Positions 1 to 6,450 are shown, counted from the first letter of the stretch. The stretch: 7,833 bases of DNA from Candidatus Gastranaerophilales bacterium (GCA_947624665.1 CANQLK010000078.1:1-7833); one strand, 5' to 3'. Notes: a model not told the origin generated them from the sequence alone. A program made the numbers and translations.

Positions 1-1258
1 AATAACGGAAACAGGCAAAAATAAACTTGATGATGTAATTATAACTCTTAGATTTAACCAAATAAAGAGGATATTAGGAATAGAAATACCTGCTGAAAAA
101 TCAGTTGAAATATTAGAAAATTTAGGCTTTACACTTTTGGGTAAAAATGAATCGGCAGCAAAATTTAAAACACCTACATACAGAGTTAATGATGTTAAAC
201 AAGAAGTAGATCTGATTGAAGAAATAGCCAGAATATACGGCTATGATAAAATAGAACCTTCGCTGCCGAATAAAACTCAATCGCCTGAAATCAGCGAAGA
301 ATCAAAATTGATGAAAAAAATAAATAAACTTTTCCTCGGATACGGTTTTAATGAAGCAATGACCTCATCACTAATAGGTGAGCCGTTGTTAAATCAATTC
401 GGACTTAAATATAACAAAGAAGAAGCAGTATTTGTTCTAAACCCTCAATCGGAAGACCACACAATGCTCAGACAGACGATTGTAGCGAACATGCTCTCAA
501 CGTTGAAATCAAATTTTGACAACGGGCAAAAAAATATTTGGCTTTACGAAACAGGTAAAACTTATTTTATAAAGAAACCTGCCGAAAAAATTGACAGCGG
601 TGTAGAAGAAAATCAAATGATATCAGGTATAATGACGGGTGAAACAAACAATAACCTTTGGAAAAAACTTCCTTCGCCAGATTTTTATACATTAAAAGGG
701 GTAATGGAATCATTATTTGCGCTGCTTAATATTTCAAACAGGGTAAAAATGAATTCTGCCGATGACTGCGAATATCTGCACCCCGGAAGATGTGCAAAAG
801 TAGTATTGTTAGGAAAAACACCCGAAACAATCGGATATTTCGGTGAAATATATCCGATAATAAAAGATAAATTAAAAATTAATCAAAATATATTTCTTTT
901 TGAACTGAATTTAGGCAAGCTAATAAAAGCTGCTTCAACAATGCATACGGTAAAATATAAGCCCTTGCCTCTTTATCCTGAAGTACAAAGAGATATTTCA
1001 TTTGCTATTCAATCAGACATATCAAATGAACAAATTATGCTAACAATAAGGAAGTCAGCTGATAATAAAATATTTAAAGGAGTTAATTTGTTTGATATCT
1101 ACCAAGGAGAACACATTCAAGAAGGATATAAAAGCTTAGCATACAGAATTACTTTACAAGACGAAGAAACAACCCTTACCGACGAAAGAATTAATAATGA
1201 GATTAATTCAATAAAAAGCGGATTAACGAAGAAATTTCCGACGGTAAGTTTCAGATAA
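1..1258 (+). CDS. pheT: Phenylalanyl-tRNA synthetase beta subunit, C-terminal part (5' end outside window)
   Basis: This is the beta chain of the cytoplasmic alpha2-beta2 enzyme that charges tRNA-Phe with phenylalanine. The frame is open from base 2 to the TAA at 1256-1258, giving 418 codons of a protein that is usually near 800, so about half is missing on the left. A TTG at 137 lies inside the B5 domain and is not a start. Seen in order: the B5 DNA-binding-like domain, including KRILGIEIP and the hallmark DLIEEIARIYGYD; a central region resembling the synthetase core fold, with NPQSEDHTMLRQ, LYETGKTY and LHPGRCA; and a C-terminal ferredoxin-like anticodon-binding (FDX-ACB) domain from PLYPEVQRDISF to the end, with the usual TLTDE segment. 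The C terminus is complete. pheS would be expected upstream. An intrinsic terminator follows 8 nt after the stop codon, so this gene ends its operon. Confidence 0.97.
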   Translation, partial: ITETGKNKLDDVIITLRFNQIKRILGIEIPAEKSVEILENLGFTLLGKNESAAKFKTPTYRVNDVKQEVDLIEEIARIYGYDKIEPSLPNKTQSPEISEESKLMKKINKLFLGYGFNEAMTSSLIGEPLLNQFGLKYNKEEAVFVLNPQSEDHTMLRQTIVANMLSTLKSNFDNGQKNIWLYETGKTYFIKKPAEKIDSGVEENQMISGIMTGETNNNLWKKLPSPDFYTLKGVMESLFALLNISNRVKMNSADDCEYLHPGRCAKVVLLGKTPETIGYFGEIYPIIKDKLKINQNIFLFELNLGKLIKAASTMHTVKYKPLPLYPEVQRDISFAIQSDISNEQIMLTIRKSADNKIFKGVNLFDIYQGEHIQEGYKSLAYRITLQDEETTLTDERINNEINSIKSGLTKKFPTVSFR

Positions 1259-1265
1259 TAAAATT

Positions 1266-1292
1266 AAAAGAGCTTTTATAAAGCTCTTTTTT
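1266..1292 (+). terminator. Rho-independent terminator after pheT
   Basis: A perfect 11-bp inverted repeat, AAAAGAGCTTT (1266-1276) and AAAGCTCTTTT (1280-1290), encloses a TAT loop and runs into a T tract (1287-1292). It begins 8 nt after the pheT stop codon and separates pheT from the next transcription unit. Confidence 0.9.
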
Positions 1293-1382
1293 AATGAGCA
1301 TATACTCAACAAATGAATGTAATACATAAATCATTATATTATTAATTTTTGTATCATAACGTAATAAATGAATAAAGATTTC

Positions 1383-1410
1383 TTGAAATAGGAAAGTAAA
1401 CAGATATAAT
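1383..1410 (+). promoter_or_regulatory. Sigma70-type promoter of the small cysteine-rich gene
   Basis: TTGAAA (1383-1388) and a perfect TATAAT (1405-1410) are separated by 16 bp. Together they match the vegetative consensus at 11 of 12 positions, the best promoter-like sequence I found in the window. Transcription would start near 1417, giving a leader of about 70 nt before the GTG at 1488. The rest of 1293-1382 is AT-rich, and I see nothing else in it that I can support. Confidence 0.75.
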
Positions 1411-1430
1411 AAGAGTATAAAGATTTATGG

Positions 1431-1458
1431 AATGTACATGACAAAACAAAAGTACATT
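1431..1458 (+). other. Hairpin in the leader of the small cysteine-rich gene
   Basis: AATGTAC (1431-1437) and GTACATT (1452-1458) form a perfect 7-bp inverted repeat around a 14-nt A-rich loop. The hairpin lies within the predicted leader, 15 nt before the ribosome binding site. It has no U tract, so it is not a terminator. A role in mRNA stability or translation is possible but not shown, and a chance repeat in AT-rich DNA cannot be excluded. Confidence 0.3.
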
Positions 1459-1473
1459 AAAGGGGATTATTTC

Positions 1474-1480
1474 AAGGAGG
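1474..1480 (+). promoter_or_regulatory. Strong ribosome binding site that fixes the GTG start at 1488
   Basis: AAGGAGG is a full anti-16S match 7 nt before GTG 1488. The in-frame ATG at 1506 has no such site, so the GTG is preferred. This is the strongest Shine-Dalgarno sequence in the window and suggests high expression. Confidence 0.8.
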
Positions 1481-1487
1481 ATTATCA

Positions 1488-1706
1488 GTGCTTAGAAGCA
1501 GAGATATGGGTAGATCGATAGCAGTCAGAAGATGGACAAATACGGCTTTAGAGTGTTACAAAAGAGGTTGTGTTTGCGAAGGTTGCTTTTATACGGACTT
1601 TTTTAGCGGCACCTCACAAAAGTGCCACATGAAAGCTTCCGTGTTGGAGTTAGTGAGAGTGTTAGGCAAACCAAATGTTGAAATTCAACAAGTTTTGGTA
1701 GATTAA
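1488..1706 (+). CDS. Small cysteine-rich protein of unknown function, possible metal binder
   Basis: This 72-residue protein starts at a GTG with a perfect Shine-Dalgarno site. I do not recognise a named family. It has three parts. Residues 1-16 are basic (five Arg, ending in RRW). Residues 17-47 form a cysteine cluster: C23, C28, C30, C33 and C46 followed by H47, spaced C-x4-C-x-C-x2-C-x12-C-H. Residues 48-72 are a probable amphipathic helix and tail, beginning MKASVLELVRVLGKP. It has no signal peptide or membrane segment, so it is probably cytosolic. The cysteine spacing could hold zinc or an iron-sulfur cluster, and the basic N terminus would suit nucleic-acid binding; both are inferences. 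It stands alone between two terminators with its own strong promoter, and no neighbour suggests its role. The promoter, start site and terminator make it very likely a real gene. Confidence 0.82.
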   Translation: MLRSRDMGRSIAVRRWTNTALECYKRGCVCEGCFYTDFFSGTSQKCHMKASVLELVRVLGKPNVEIQQVLVD

Positions 1707-1717
1707 TTATTAAAAAT

Positions 1718-1744
1718 AAAAGCTCCCTTTTGGGGAGCTTTTTT
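1718..1744. terminator. Bidirectional intrinsic terminator between the small gene and the symporter
   Basis: AAAAGCTCCC (1718-1727) and GGGAGCTTTT (1733-1742) form a perfect 10-bp stem with a TTTTG loop. T residues follow on the plus strand (1739-1744). On the minus strand the stem runs into TTTTATTTTTA, which also suits termination. It lies 11 nt after the small gene's stop codon and 23 nt after the symporter's, so one hairpin probably serves both convergent genes. Confidence 0.9.
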
Positions 1745-1767
1745 ATTATCTTTTTTGTTTTAATTAA

Positions 1768-3108
1768 TTAGATTATATCTTTATACTCACTGGTATTTAA
1801 AAGCAAATCATAATCTATTTCATTTTCATTATCGGCAATAATAGCCGTAACAACCGCATCAGAAGCAACATTAACCGTAGTTCTAAGCATATCAACAACA
1901 CGATCAATTGCAAACAAGAATGCGAAGCCTTCAATTAATTGTTCCTGAGAGAGTCCCAAGCTGTTAAGAACAAGTGCAATAGTAATCAAACCTGCCCCGG
2001 GGATTCCTGCGCAAGTACTTGAAGAAATAATAACAAGAATCATAATTAAAATTATTTGAGTCAGCTCGATATTTACACCATAGGCTTGAGTTAAGAAAAT
2101 AACACAAACTACTTGGAATAGAGCGGTTCCGTCCATATTAAGCGTTGCGCCTAACGGTAATACGAAACTGCATACTTTATGTGAAATCCCTCTTTTTTCA
2201 CAGCACGCAATTGTTAAAGGAAGAGTTGCACTGCTTGAAGCGGTACCAAAAGCAACTAACAGAGCTTCAATAATTGCCGCAAAGAATGTAGAAACAGGAA
2301 CTTTACTGAATATTTTCATAACAGCAGGATATACGATAAAGAACTGAATCATAAATCCGAGAACTATTATTCCCAAGAATACCGATATTTTTTGGAAAAT
2401 ACTTAAACCGAATGAAGAAACTGAAACCGTAGTCAATGCAAAAATACCGGGAGCTGCAAAAACCATAATCCAATCGGTTATTTTCATTGTTGCAGCAAAA
2501 ACGGATTCGAAAACTGAAACTATCGGTCTGTTTATTTCGCCTAATTTTGATAAAGCAATAGAGAATATTAAAGTAAAGAATATTATCGGAATCATATCGC
2601 CCTTTGACAACGATTCCAAAGGATTTTTAGGAATCATATTTAAGAAAATATTACCGATATTGCCTCTTTGCTGTTCAATAACATTGCTAACCTGTTCTTG
2701 AATTTCCAAAGCAGCCTGTTGATTAATATAATCCTGAATTCCGTTACCGGGTTGGAAAATAAGAACCAAAGCGCAGCCGATTAGAACTGCGACTACGGTA
2801 ATTATACCGTAATAGATAATCATTCTTTTACCGAATTTACCTATTTGTTTACTGTCACCGATACTCGAAATACCTACTATTACAGCAGAACAAACCAACG
2901 GTATAACAACCATCTGAATTATTCTAATAAAAGCTCCGCCTATAAAATTTAAAATTTGAATTACTTTTCCCAATTTTGGAATATCCGCTATATGTTCGTG
3001 AATATAATTACCGAATATTATACCTGCAATAATAGCAAGAAAAATGTGCCAATTACGTTTAATACCGAGTCCTATGGCTACAAATAAAGTTTGAACATGT
3101 AATTTCAT
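1768..3108 (-). CDS. Sodium:acidic amino acid (glutamate/aspartate-type) symporter, DAACS/SDF family
   Basis: This inner-membrane secondary transporter of 446 residues has near-normal family length. The family (GltP, GltT, DctA, eukaryotic EAATs) couples uptake of acidic amino acids or dicarboxylates to Na+ or H+. Visible landmarks are hydrophobic segments from about residue 21; the serine-rich HP1 tip (TASSSATLP, 289-297); the TM7 cation motif NMDGT (324-328); the HP2 tip AGIPGAG (367-373); and the TM8 binding helix DMLRTTVNV (406-414). D406, R409, T410, N413 and D417 correspond to substrate and Na+ ligands D394, R397, T398, N401 and D405 of GltPh. The Asp/Arg pair favours an amino acid such as glutamate or aspartate over plain dicarboxylates. 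A Gln-rich stretch (about 130-150) lies between TM3 and TM4. S416 replaces the usual Gly of TM8. The ATG has a TAAGAGG site 5 nt upstream. The gene is transcribed divergently from murC. Substrate, and so the symbol (gltP or gltT), remains inferred. Confidence 0.93.
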   Translation of the reverse strand: MKLHVQTLFVAIGLGIKRNWHIFLAIIAGIIFGNYIHEHIADIPKLGKVIQILNFIGGAFIRIIQMVVIPLVCSAVIVGISSIGDSKQIGKFGKRMIIYYGIITVVAVLIGCALVLIFQPGNGIQDYINQQAALEIQEQVSNVIEQQRGNIGNIFLNMIPKNPLESLSKGDMIPIIFFTLIFSIALSKLGEINRPIVSVFESVFAATMKITDWIMVFAAPGIFALTTVSVSSFGLSIFQKISVFLGIIVLGFMIQFFIVYPAVMKIFSKVPVSTFFAAIIEALLVAFGTASSSATLPLTIACCEKRGISHKVCSFVLPLGATLNMDGTALFQVVCVIFLTQAYGVNIELTQIILIMILVIISSSTCAGIPGAGLITIALVLNSLGLSQEQLIEGFAFLFAIDRVVDMLRTTVNVASDAVVTAIIADNENEIDYDLLLNTSEYKDII

Positions 3109-3135
3109 ATAAACCTCTTATAATTATTTTCAAAC

Positions 3136-3149
3136 TGATTGTACAATCA
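3136..3149. promoter_or_regulatory. Perfect 14-bp palindrome over the symporter -10 box; candidate operator
   Basis: TGATTGTACAATCA is its own reverse complement over all 14 bases and covers the whole predicted -10 hexamer of the symporter promoter. A dimeric repressor bound here would block RNA polymerase. The GTAC core with flanking symmetry resembles sites used by GntR-type regulators, but no regulator gene is in view and this assignment is only suggestive. It could instead act on the divergent murC promoter about 25 bp away. Confidence 0.45.
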
Positions 3150-3166
3150 TCAGAACAATAATTCAA
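3138..3166 (-). promoter_or_regulatory. Promoter of the symporter gene
   Basis: Reading the minus strand, TTGAAT (3166-3161) and TACAAT (3143-3138) are 17 bp apart, the ideal spacing, matching consensus at 4/6 and 5/6. The -10 box lies about 30 nt before the symporter ATG, placing the start of transcription just ahead of the TAAGAGG ribosome site. Confidence 0.6.
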
Positions 3167-3169
3167 CTG

Positions 3170-3199
3170 TTTAATAATTTATAAAAAGATTTTTATACT
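3170..3199 (+). promoter_or_regulatory. Candidate promoter of the murC operon
   Basis: A good -10 box, TATACT (3194-3199), lies about 30 nt before the murC ATG. The best -35 is TTTAAT (3170-3175) at 18 bp spacing, which is poor. As no other obvious promoter precedes murC, the four-gene operon probably starts here, but the -35 assignment is weak in such AT-rich DNA. Confidence 0.4.
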
Positions 3200-3229
3200 A
3201 AAATAATAAAAGGAGAGAGGATTATTTTC

Positions 3230-4630
3230 ATGGACTTAAAAAATAAAAATTTTCATTTTATAGCTATAGGCGGAGTCGGTATGAGTGCACTTGCAAAATA
3301 TTTAATCGAAAGAGGATGCACAGTATCAGGCTCGGACTTGGAAGAAAGCAAGTACACTCATCTTTTAGAGTCATTGGGAGTGAAAATTTCAATCGGGCAT
3401 GATAAAAACCTTATAAAAAAAGATATGATTATAGTAGCAAGCAGTGCAATTAAAAGCACTAACGAGGAAATTATAAGAGCAAAAGAGCTTGGATTAAAAG
3501 TTTATCATCGTTCGGACATTTTAAAAATGATATCGGATGAATTTGCGGACAGTGATAAATCATATTTTATAGGTTTTTGCGGTACGCACGGGAAAACAAC
3601 GACAAGCGGAATGGCTTCATATATTTTAAATAGGATTAATGAGCATCCTTCTTTTGTTGTAGGCGGTATTATCCCCGAATTAAATACAAACGGACAATAC
3701 GACGGAAACAGATATTTCGTTGCGGAACTTGACGAATCTGACGGCACAATTCAAAAATATAAAACTGATATTGCAGTCATAAATAATATGGAAGAAGATC
3801 ATTTAGATTTTTATAAAAACGGGTTCAATGATATAGCACAAACGTTTAATAAATTTTTGAAAAATAATCCTTCACAGACAGTGGTTATAAACAGTGACAA
3901 TGAAGGCAATAAAAAATTTATGCAATTGTATCCTGACTATAAATACATTACATTCGGGCTTATTGAAGGCGACTATAGAGCAAAAAATATTATATCGGAA
4001 GGCTTTGGCACAAAATTTGATGTGTACAAAAAAGAGCAAAAGTTATGTTCATTAGAGTTATCAATTCCCGGGATACATAATGTTTACAATGCACTTGCAG
4101 TATATTGCGCACTTGATAAAACAGGTGCCGTTAAGCAGAACTTATCTAATACATTTAAAAATTTTACGGGTATGGGAAGAAGATTTCAAAAAGTATGCGA
4201 TTTTTCTAAAATAAATGTATATGATGATTATGCCCATCATCCGAGCGAAATAAAAACGACATTGAACGGAATAAAATCCGTATTGAAATCAAACGAAAAA
4301 CTTGTTGCAATATTTCAACCCCACCGTTATACAAGATTAAATGCACTATGGAACGAATTTAAAAATGCATTTAAAGATGCAGATGAACTTTTTATAACGG
4401 ATGTTTATCCGGCAGGTGAAGAAAAAATAGATGGAATAAATTCAAATAATTTTTCAAAAGAAGTAAATCACAAAAATTGCAAATACATATCAGGAACAAT
4501 GGAGGATTGTGCAAAACAAATATATCCGTTCCTGAAAGAAAACGATATAGTAATAACACTAGGAGCAGGAAGTATAACAAAACTGGGCGGACTTTTAAAA
4601 GAGCAATATGATAAGGTTGTAACGAAGTGA
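3230..4630 (+). CDS. murC: UDP-N-acetylmuramate--L-alanine ligase MurC
   Basis: MurC is the cytoplasmic ATP-dependent ligase that adds L-alanine to UDP-MurNAc, the first amino acid of the peptidoglycan stem. At 466 residues it has family length. Seen in order: the N-terminal Rossmann-like substrate domain with IGGVGMSALA (13-22); the ATP-binding P-loop GTHGKTTT (118-125); ELDESDGT (166-173) and NNMEEDHLDFY (185-195) of the Mur ligase centre; IPGIHNVYNALA (279-290); GMGRRFQ (314-320), the MurC-type FGMGRR-like element; DDYAHHPSEI (332-341); FQPHRYTRL (362-370); and a C-terminal domain with VYPAGE and LGAGSI. All family-defining residues I looked for are present. The ATG follows a purine-rich site (AGGAGAGAGG, 3211-3220). 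It is the first gene of the operon, and its TGA overlaps the GTG of murB by 4 nt. Confidence 0.98.
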   Translation: MDLKNKNFHFIAIGGVGMSALAKYLIERGCTVSGSDLEESKYTHLLESLGVKISIGHDKNLIKKDMIIVASSAIKSTNEEIIRAKELGLKVYHRSDILKMISDEFADSDKSYFIGFCGTHGKTTTSGMASYILNRINEHPSFVVGGIIPELNTNGQYDGNRYFVAELDESDGTIQKYKTDIAVINNMEEDHLDFYKNGFNDIAQTFNKFLKNNPSQTVVINSDNEGNKKFMQLYPDYKYITFGLIEGDYRAKNIISEGFGTKFDVYKKEQKLCSLELSIPGIHNVYNALAVYCALDKTGAVKQNLSNTFKNFTGMGRRFQKVCDFSKINVYDDYAHHPSEIKTTLNGIKSVLKSNEKLVAIFQPHRYTRLNALWNEFKNAFKDADELFITDVYPAGEEKIDGINSNNFSKEVNHKNCKYISGTMEDCAKQIYPFLKENDIVITLGAGSITKLGGLLKEQYDKVVTK

Positions 4631-5538
4631 AAATATTTAAAGATTATGAAATAAAAAATGAATCAACGTTTAAAATCGGAGGAATCGTAAAAGAAGCGGC
4701 ATTTCCCGAAACTTTAGATGAACTGTTATCAATTGTTAACGAATACGATTTAGTATTGGGAAATTGTTCAAACGTATTGTTTTCATCGGATTTCATAAAC
4801 AAAAAAATAATAATAACAAAAAATATTAACGGTTTAAAAACAGAAGGAGAAGAAATAGAAGTATATTGCGGTACAAAAGGGCCTTATGCCGCTTCGGAAG
4901 CACAAAAAGCAGGACTTTGCGGATTTGAATTTTTAGCGGGATTTCCGGGAAGTTTTGGAGGCATGATATGCATGAATGCTTCTGCCCATAATCAATCAAT
5001 ATCAGATACTTTTGTTTCAGCAGATATTTACGATTTAAAAAACAAAAAGAAAATAACATTGTACAAAAATGATATGAAATTCGGATATCGAAACTCAAGT
5101 ATATCTGACGGTAATTACATAATGCTCAAAGCAAAATTCAGGCTTAATGAAGGAAATAGGGAAAAAATAAAAGAAATAATGCAAAGGAATGTCGAATTCA
5201 GGCGAACAAGACAGCCATCACTCGTGCATGGCAACGCAGGAAGTATTTTTAAGAATCCGCCTAATGACTCGGCTGGCAGATTGTTGGATTTATGCGAATT
5301 TAAGGGAGTAAGAGAAGGCGGTGCCGCTGTTTTTGACAAGCATGCAAATTTCATAATCAATGAAAACAATGCAGATTCCAAAGATGTTTTAACATTAATG
5401 AATAAAATGTATTCAAAAGTAAAAGAAAAATATACAATAGAATTGGAACCTGAAATTAAATATATTGGAGATAGAGAAAAAGAAGAGTATAAATTATGGG
5501 AACAAATCACGAAAAATACGCAAAAGATGCCAAAATAG
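4627..5538 (+). CDS. murB: UDP-N-acetylenolpyruvoylglucosamine reductase MurB (type II length)
   Basis: MurB is the FAD-dependent, NADPH-using cytoplasmic enzyme that reduces UDP-GlcNAc-enolpyruvate to UDP-MurNAc, the substrate of MurC. It has 303 residues, the length of type II enzymes that lack the extra loop of E. coli MurB. Seen: STFKIGG (13-19); the FAD loop LGNCSNVLF (44-52); GFEFLAGFPGSFGGMICMNA (99-118); FGYRNS (152-157), with the arginine that matches the E. coli active-site Arg; GSIFKNP (205-211), where S206 is the proton-donating Ser; HANFIIN (239-245); and LEPEI (273-277), with the C-terminal catalytic Glu. The FAD loop reads GNCSN, where GGGSN or similar is usual. A charged tail of about 22 residues follows the normal end near G281; its last 14 codons overlap ddl. 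The start is the GTG that overlaps the murC stop as GTGA, with AAGG 10 nt upstream, implying coupled translation. Confidence 0.96.
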   Translation: MKIFKDYEIKNESTFKIGGIVKEAAFPETLDELLSIVNEYDLVLGNCSNVLFSSDFINKKIIITKNINGLKTEGEEIEVYCGTKGPYAASEAQKAGLCGFEFLAGFPGSFGGMICMNASAHNQSISDTFVSADIYDLKNKKKITLYKNDMKFGYRNSSISDGNYIMLKAKFRLNEGNREKIKEIMQRNVEFRRTRQPSLVHGNAGSIFKNPPNDSAGRLLDLCEFKGVREGGAAVFDKHANFIINENNADSKDVLTLMNKMYSKVKEKYTIELEPEIKYIGDREKEEYKLWEQITKNTQKMPK

Positions 5539-6449
5539 CAGTATTATGCGGAGGCTTATCAAGTGAAAAAGAAGTATCAATGCGTTCGGGAAACAACGTA
5601 TTGAAAGCATTAAAAAGACTCGGATACGTCAATGCCGAGCTTGTAGTAACCGGTAAAGATATTGCGGAAAAATTATCGCACGGAAAATACGATGTTATAT
5701 ATAATGCATTGCACGGGAAATACGGAGAGGACGGCTGCGTGCAGGGTATACTTGAAATACTCGGTATACCATATACGGGAAGCGGAGTTATGGCAAGTTC
5801 AATTTGTATGAATAAAGAGTATACAAAACGAGTACTTTCAACAAACAAAGACATTCCGCTTATAAAATCTGTATTTGTAAAAAAAGGTGAAAACGTAAAA
5901 GAAGCATGCAAAGACCTAAGGTATCCTATTATAACAAAACCGGTATGTGAAGGTTCAAGTTTTGGAATGACAAAGGTAAATACCCCTGATGAACTTGAAA
6001 GTGCATATAATGAAGCATTAAAATATAATGATGATGTATTAATTGAAGAATTTATAGACGGATTTTTTATTACCGTCGGCGTACTTGAAAAAGACGGAAA
6101 AGCTTTTGCAACGGAAATTCTTGAAATAAGACCAAAAAACGAGTGGTATGACTATGAAGCGAAATATACAAAAGGTATGTCTGATTTTATAGTACCTTCA
6201 ACGTCATTAAACGAAGAGAAAACGAAACAAATAAAAGAAATAGCGGTAAAAGCTCACGAATGTGCAGGTTGCAGAGGTGTATCAAGAATTGATTTTATGG
6301 TTAAAGATAATGAACCATACTTTTTGGAAATAAATACAAGCCCCGGGATGACGGATACAAGCGATTTACCTGCTCAAGCAGCCGTAATGGGTATGGATTA
6401 TGATAATCTTGTGCTAACAATATTGAACAGCGCGGGAATAAATAAATAA
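5496..6449 (+). CDS. ddl: D-alanine--D-alanine ligase Ddl
   Basis: This ATP-grasp enzyme joins two D-alanines to make the terminal dipeptide of the peptidoglycan stem in the cytoplasm. At 317 residues it has family length. Seen: CGGLSSEKEVSMRSG (18-32) with the substrate-binding Glu; ALHGKYGEDG (71-80); IPYTGSGVMAS (91-101); the ATP-grasp element KPVCEGSSFGM (148-158); YDYEAKY (218-224); GCRGVSRIDF (258-267); and the Mg-binding EINTSPGMT (278-286). The Tyr ending YDYEAKY is where D-Ala-D-lactate ligases have Phe or His, so ordinary D-Ala-D-Ala product is expected. The usual GRE before the TV of the fourth strand reads GFFI here. The ATG is the only possible start upstream of the conserved core. 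It lies 43 nt inside murB with an AGAAGAG site 8 nt upstream, so translation is probably coupled. Confidence 0.96.
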   Translation: MGTNHEKYAKDAKIAVLCGGLSSEKEVSMRSGNNVLKALKRLGYVNAELVVTGKDIAEKLSHGKYDVIYNALHGKYGEDGCVQGILEILGIPYTGSGVMASSICMNKEYTKRVLSTNKDIPLIKSVFVKKGENVKEACKDLRYPIITKPVCEGSSFGMTKVNTPDELESAYNEALKYNDDVLIEEFIDGFFITVGVLEKDGKAFATEILEIRPKNEWYDYEAKYTKGMSDFIVPSTSLNEEKTKQIKEIAVKAHECAGCRGVSRIDFMVKDNEPYFLEINTSPGMTDTSDLPAQAAVMGMDYDNLVLTILNSAGINK

Positions 6450-6450
6450 A

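Noticed and set aside
137..1258. TTG at 137 as the start of a 373-residue gene
   Set aside because: The frame is open upstream to the window edge and the upstream translation continues the PheT B5 domain, so this TTG is internal.
1293..1382. Possible small RNA or short gene in the AT-rich spacer
   Set aside because: I found no promoter-terminator pair, stable stem or ribosome site with an open frame in this stretch.
1506..1706. ATG at 1506 as the start of the small cysteine-rich gene
   Set aside because: It lacks a ribosome binding site, whereas GTG 1488 has a perfect AAGGAGG at 7 nt.
3505..3747. Minus-strand open frame inside murC
   Set aside because: It lies wholly antisense to strongly conserved MurC sequence and shows no recognisable protein features.
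4392..4580. Minus-strand open frame over the 3' part of murC
   Set aside because: It is Leu/Phe-rich because it is the complement of Lys/Glu-rich codons. It has no ribosome site or family resemblance.
4826..5510. Two minus-strand open frames inside murB (4826-5098 and 5115-5510)
   Set aside because: Both are antisense shadows of the conserved MurB reading frame, with compositions explained by the complement of AT-rich codons.
5507..5911. 134-codon minus-strand open frame inside ddl
   Set aside because: It is antisense to the conserved N-terminal half of Ddl and has no supporting start signals or recognisable domain.
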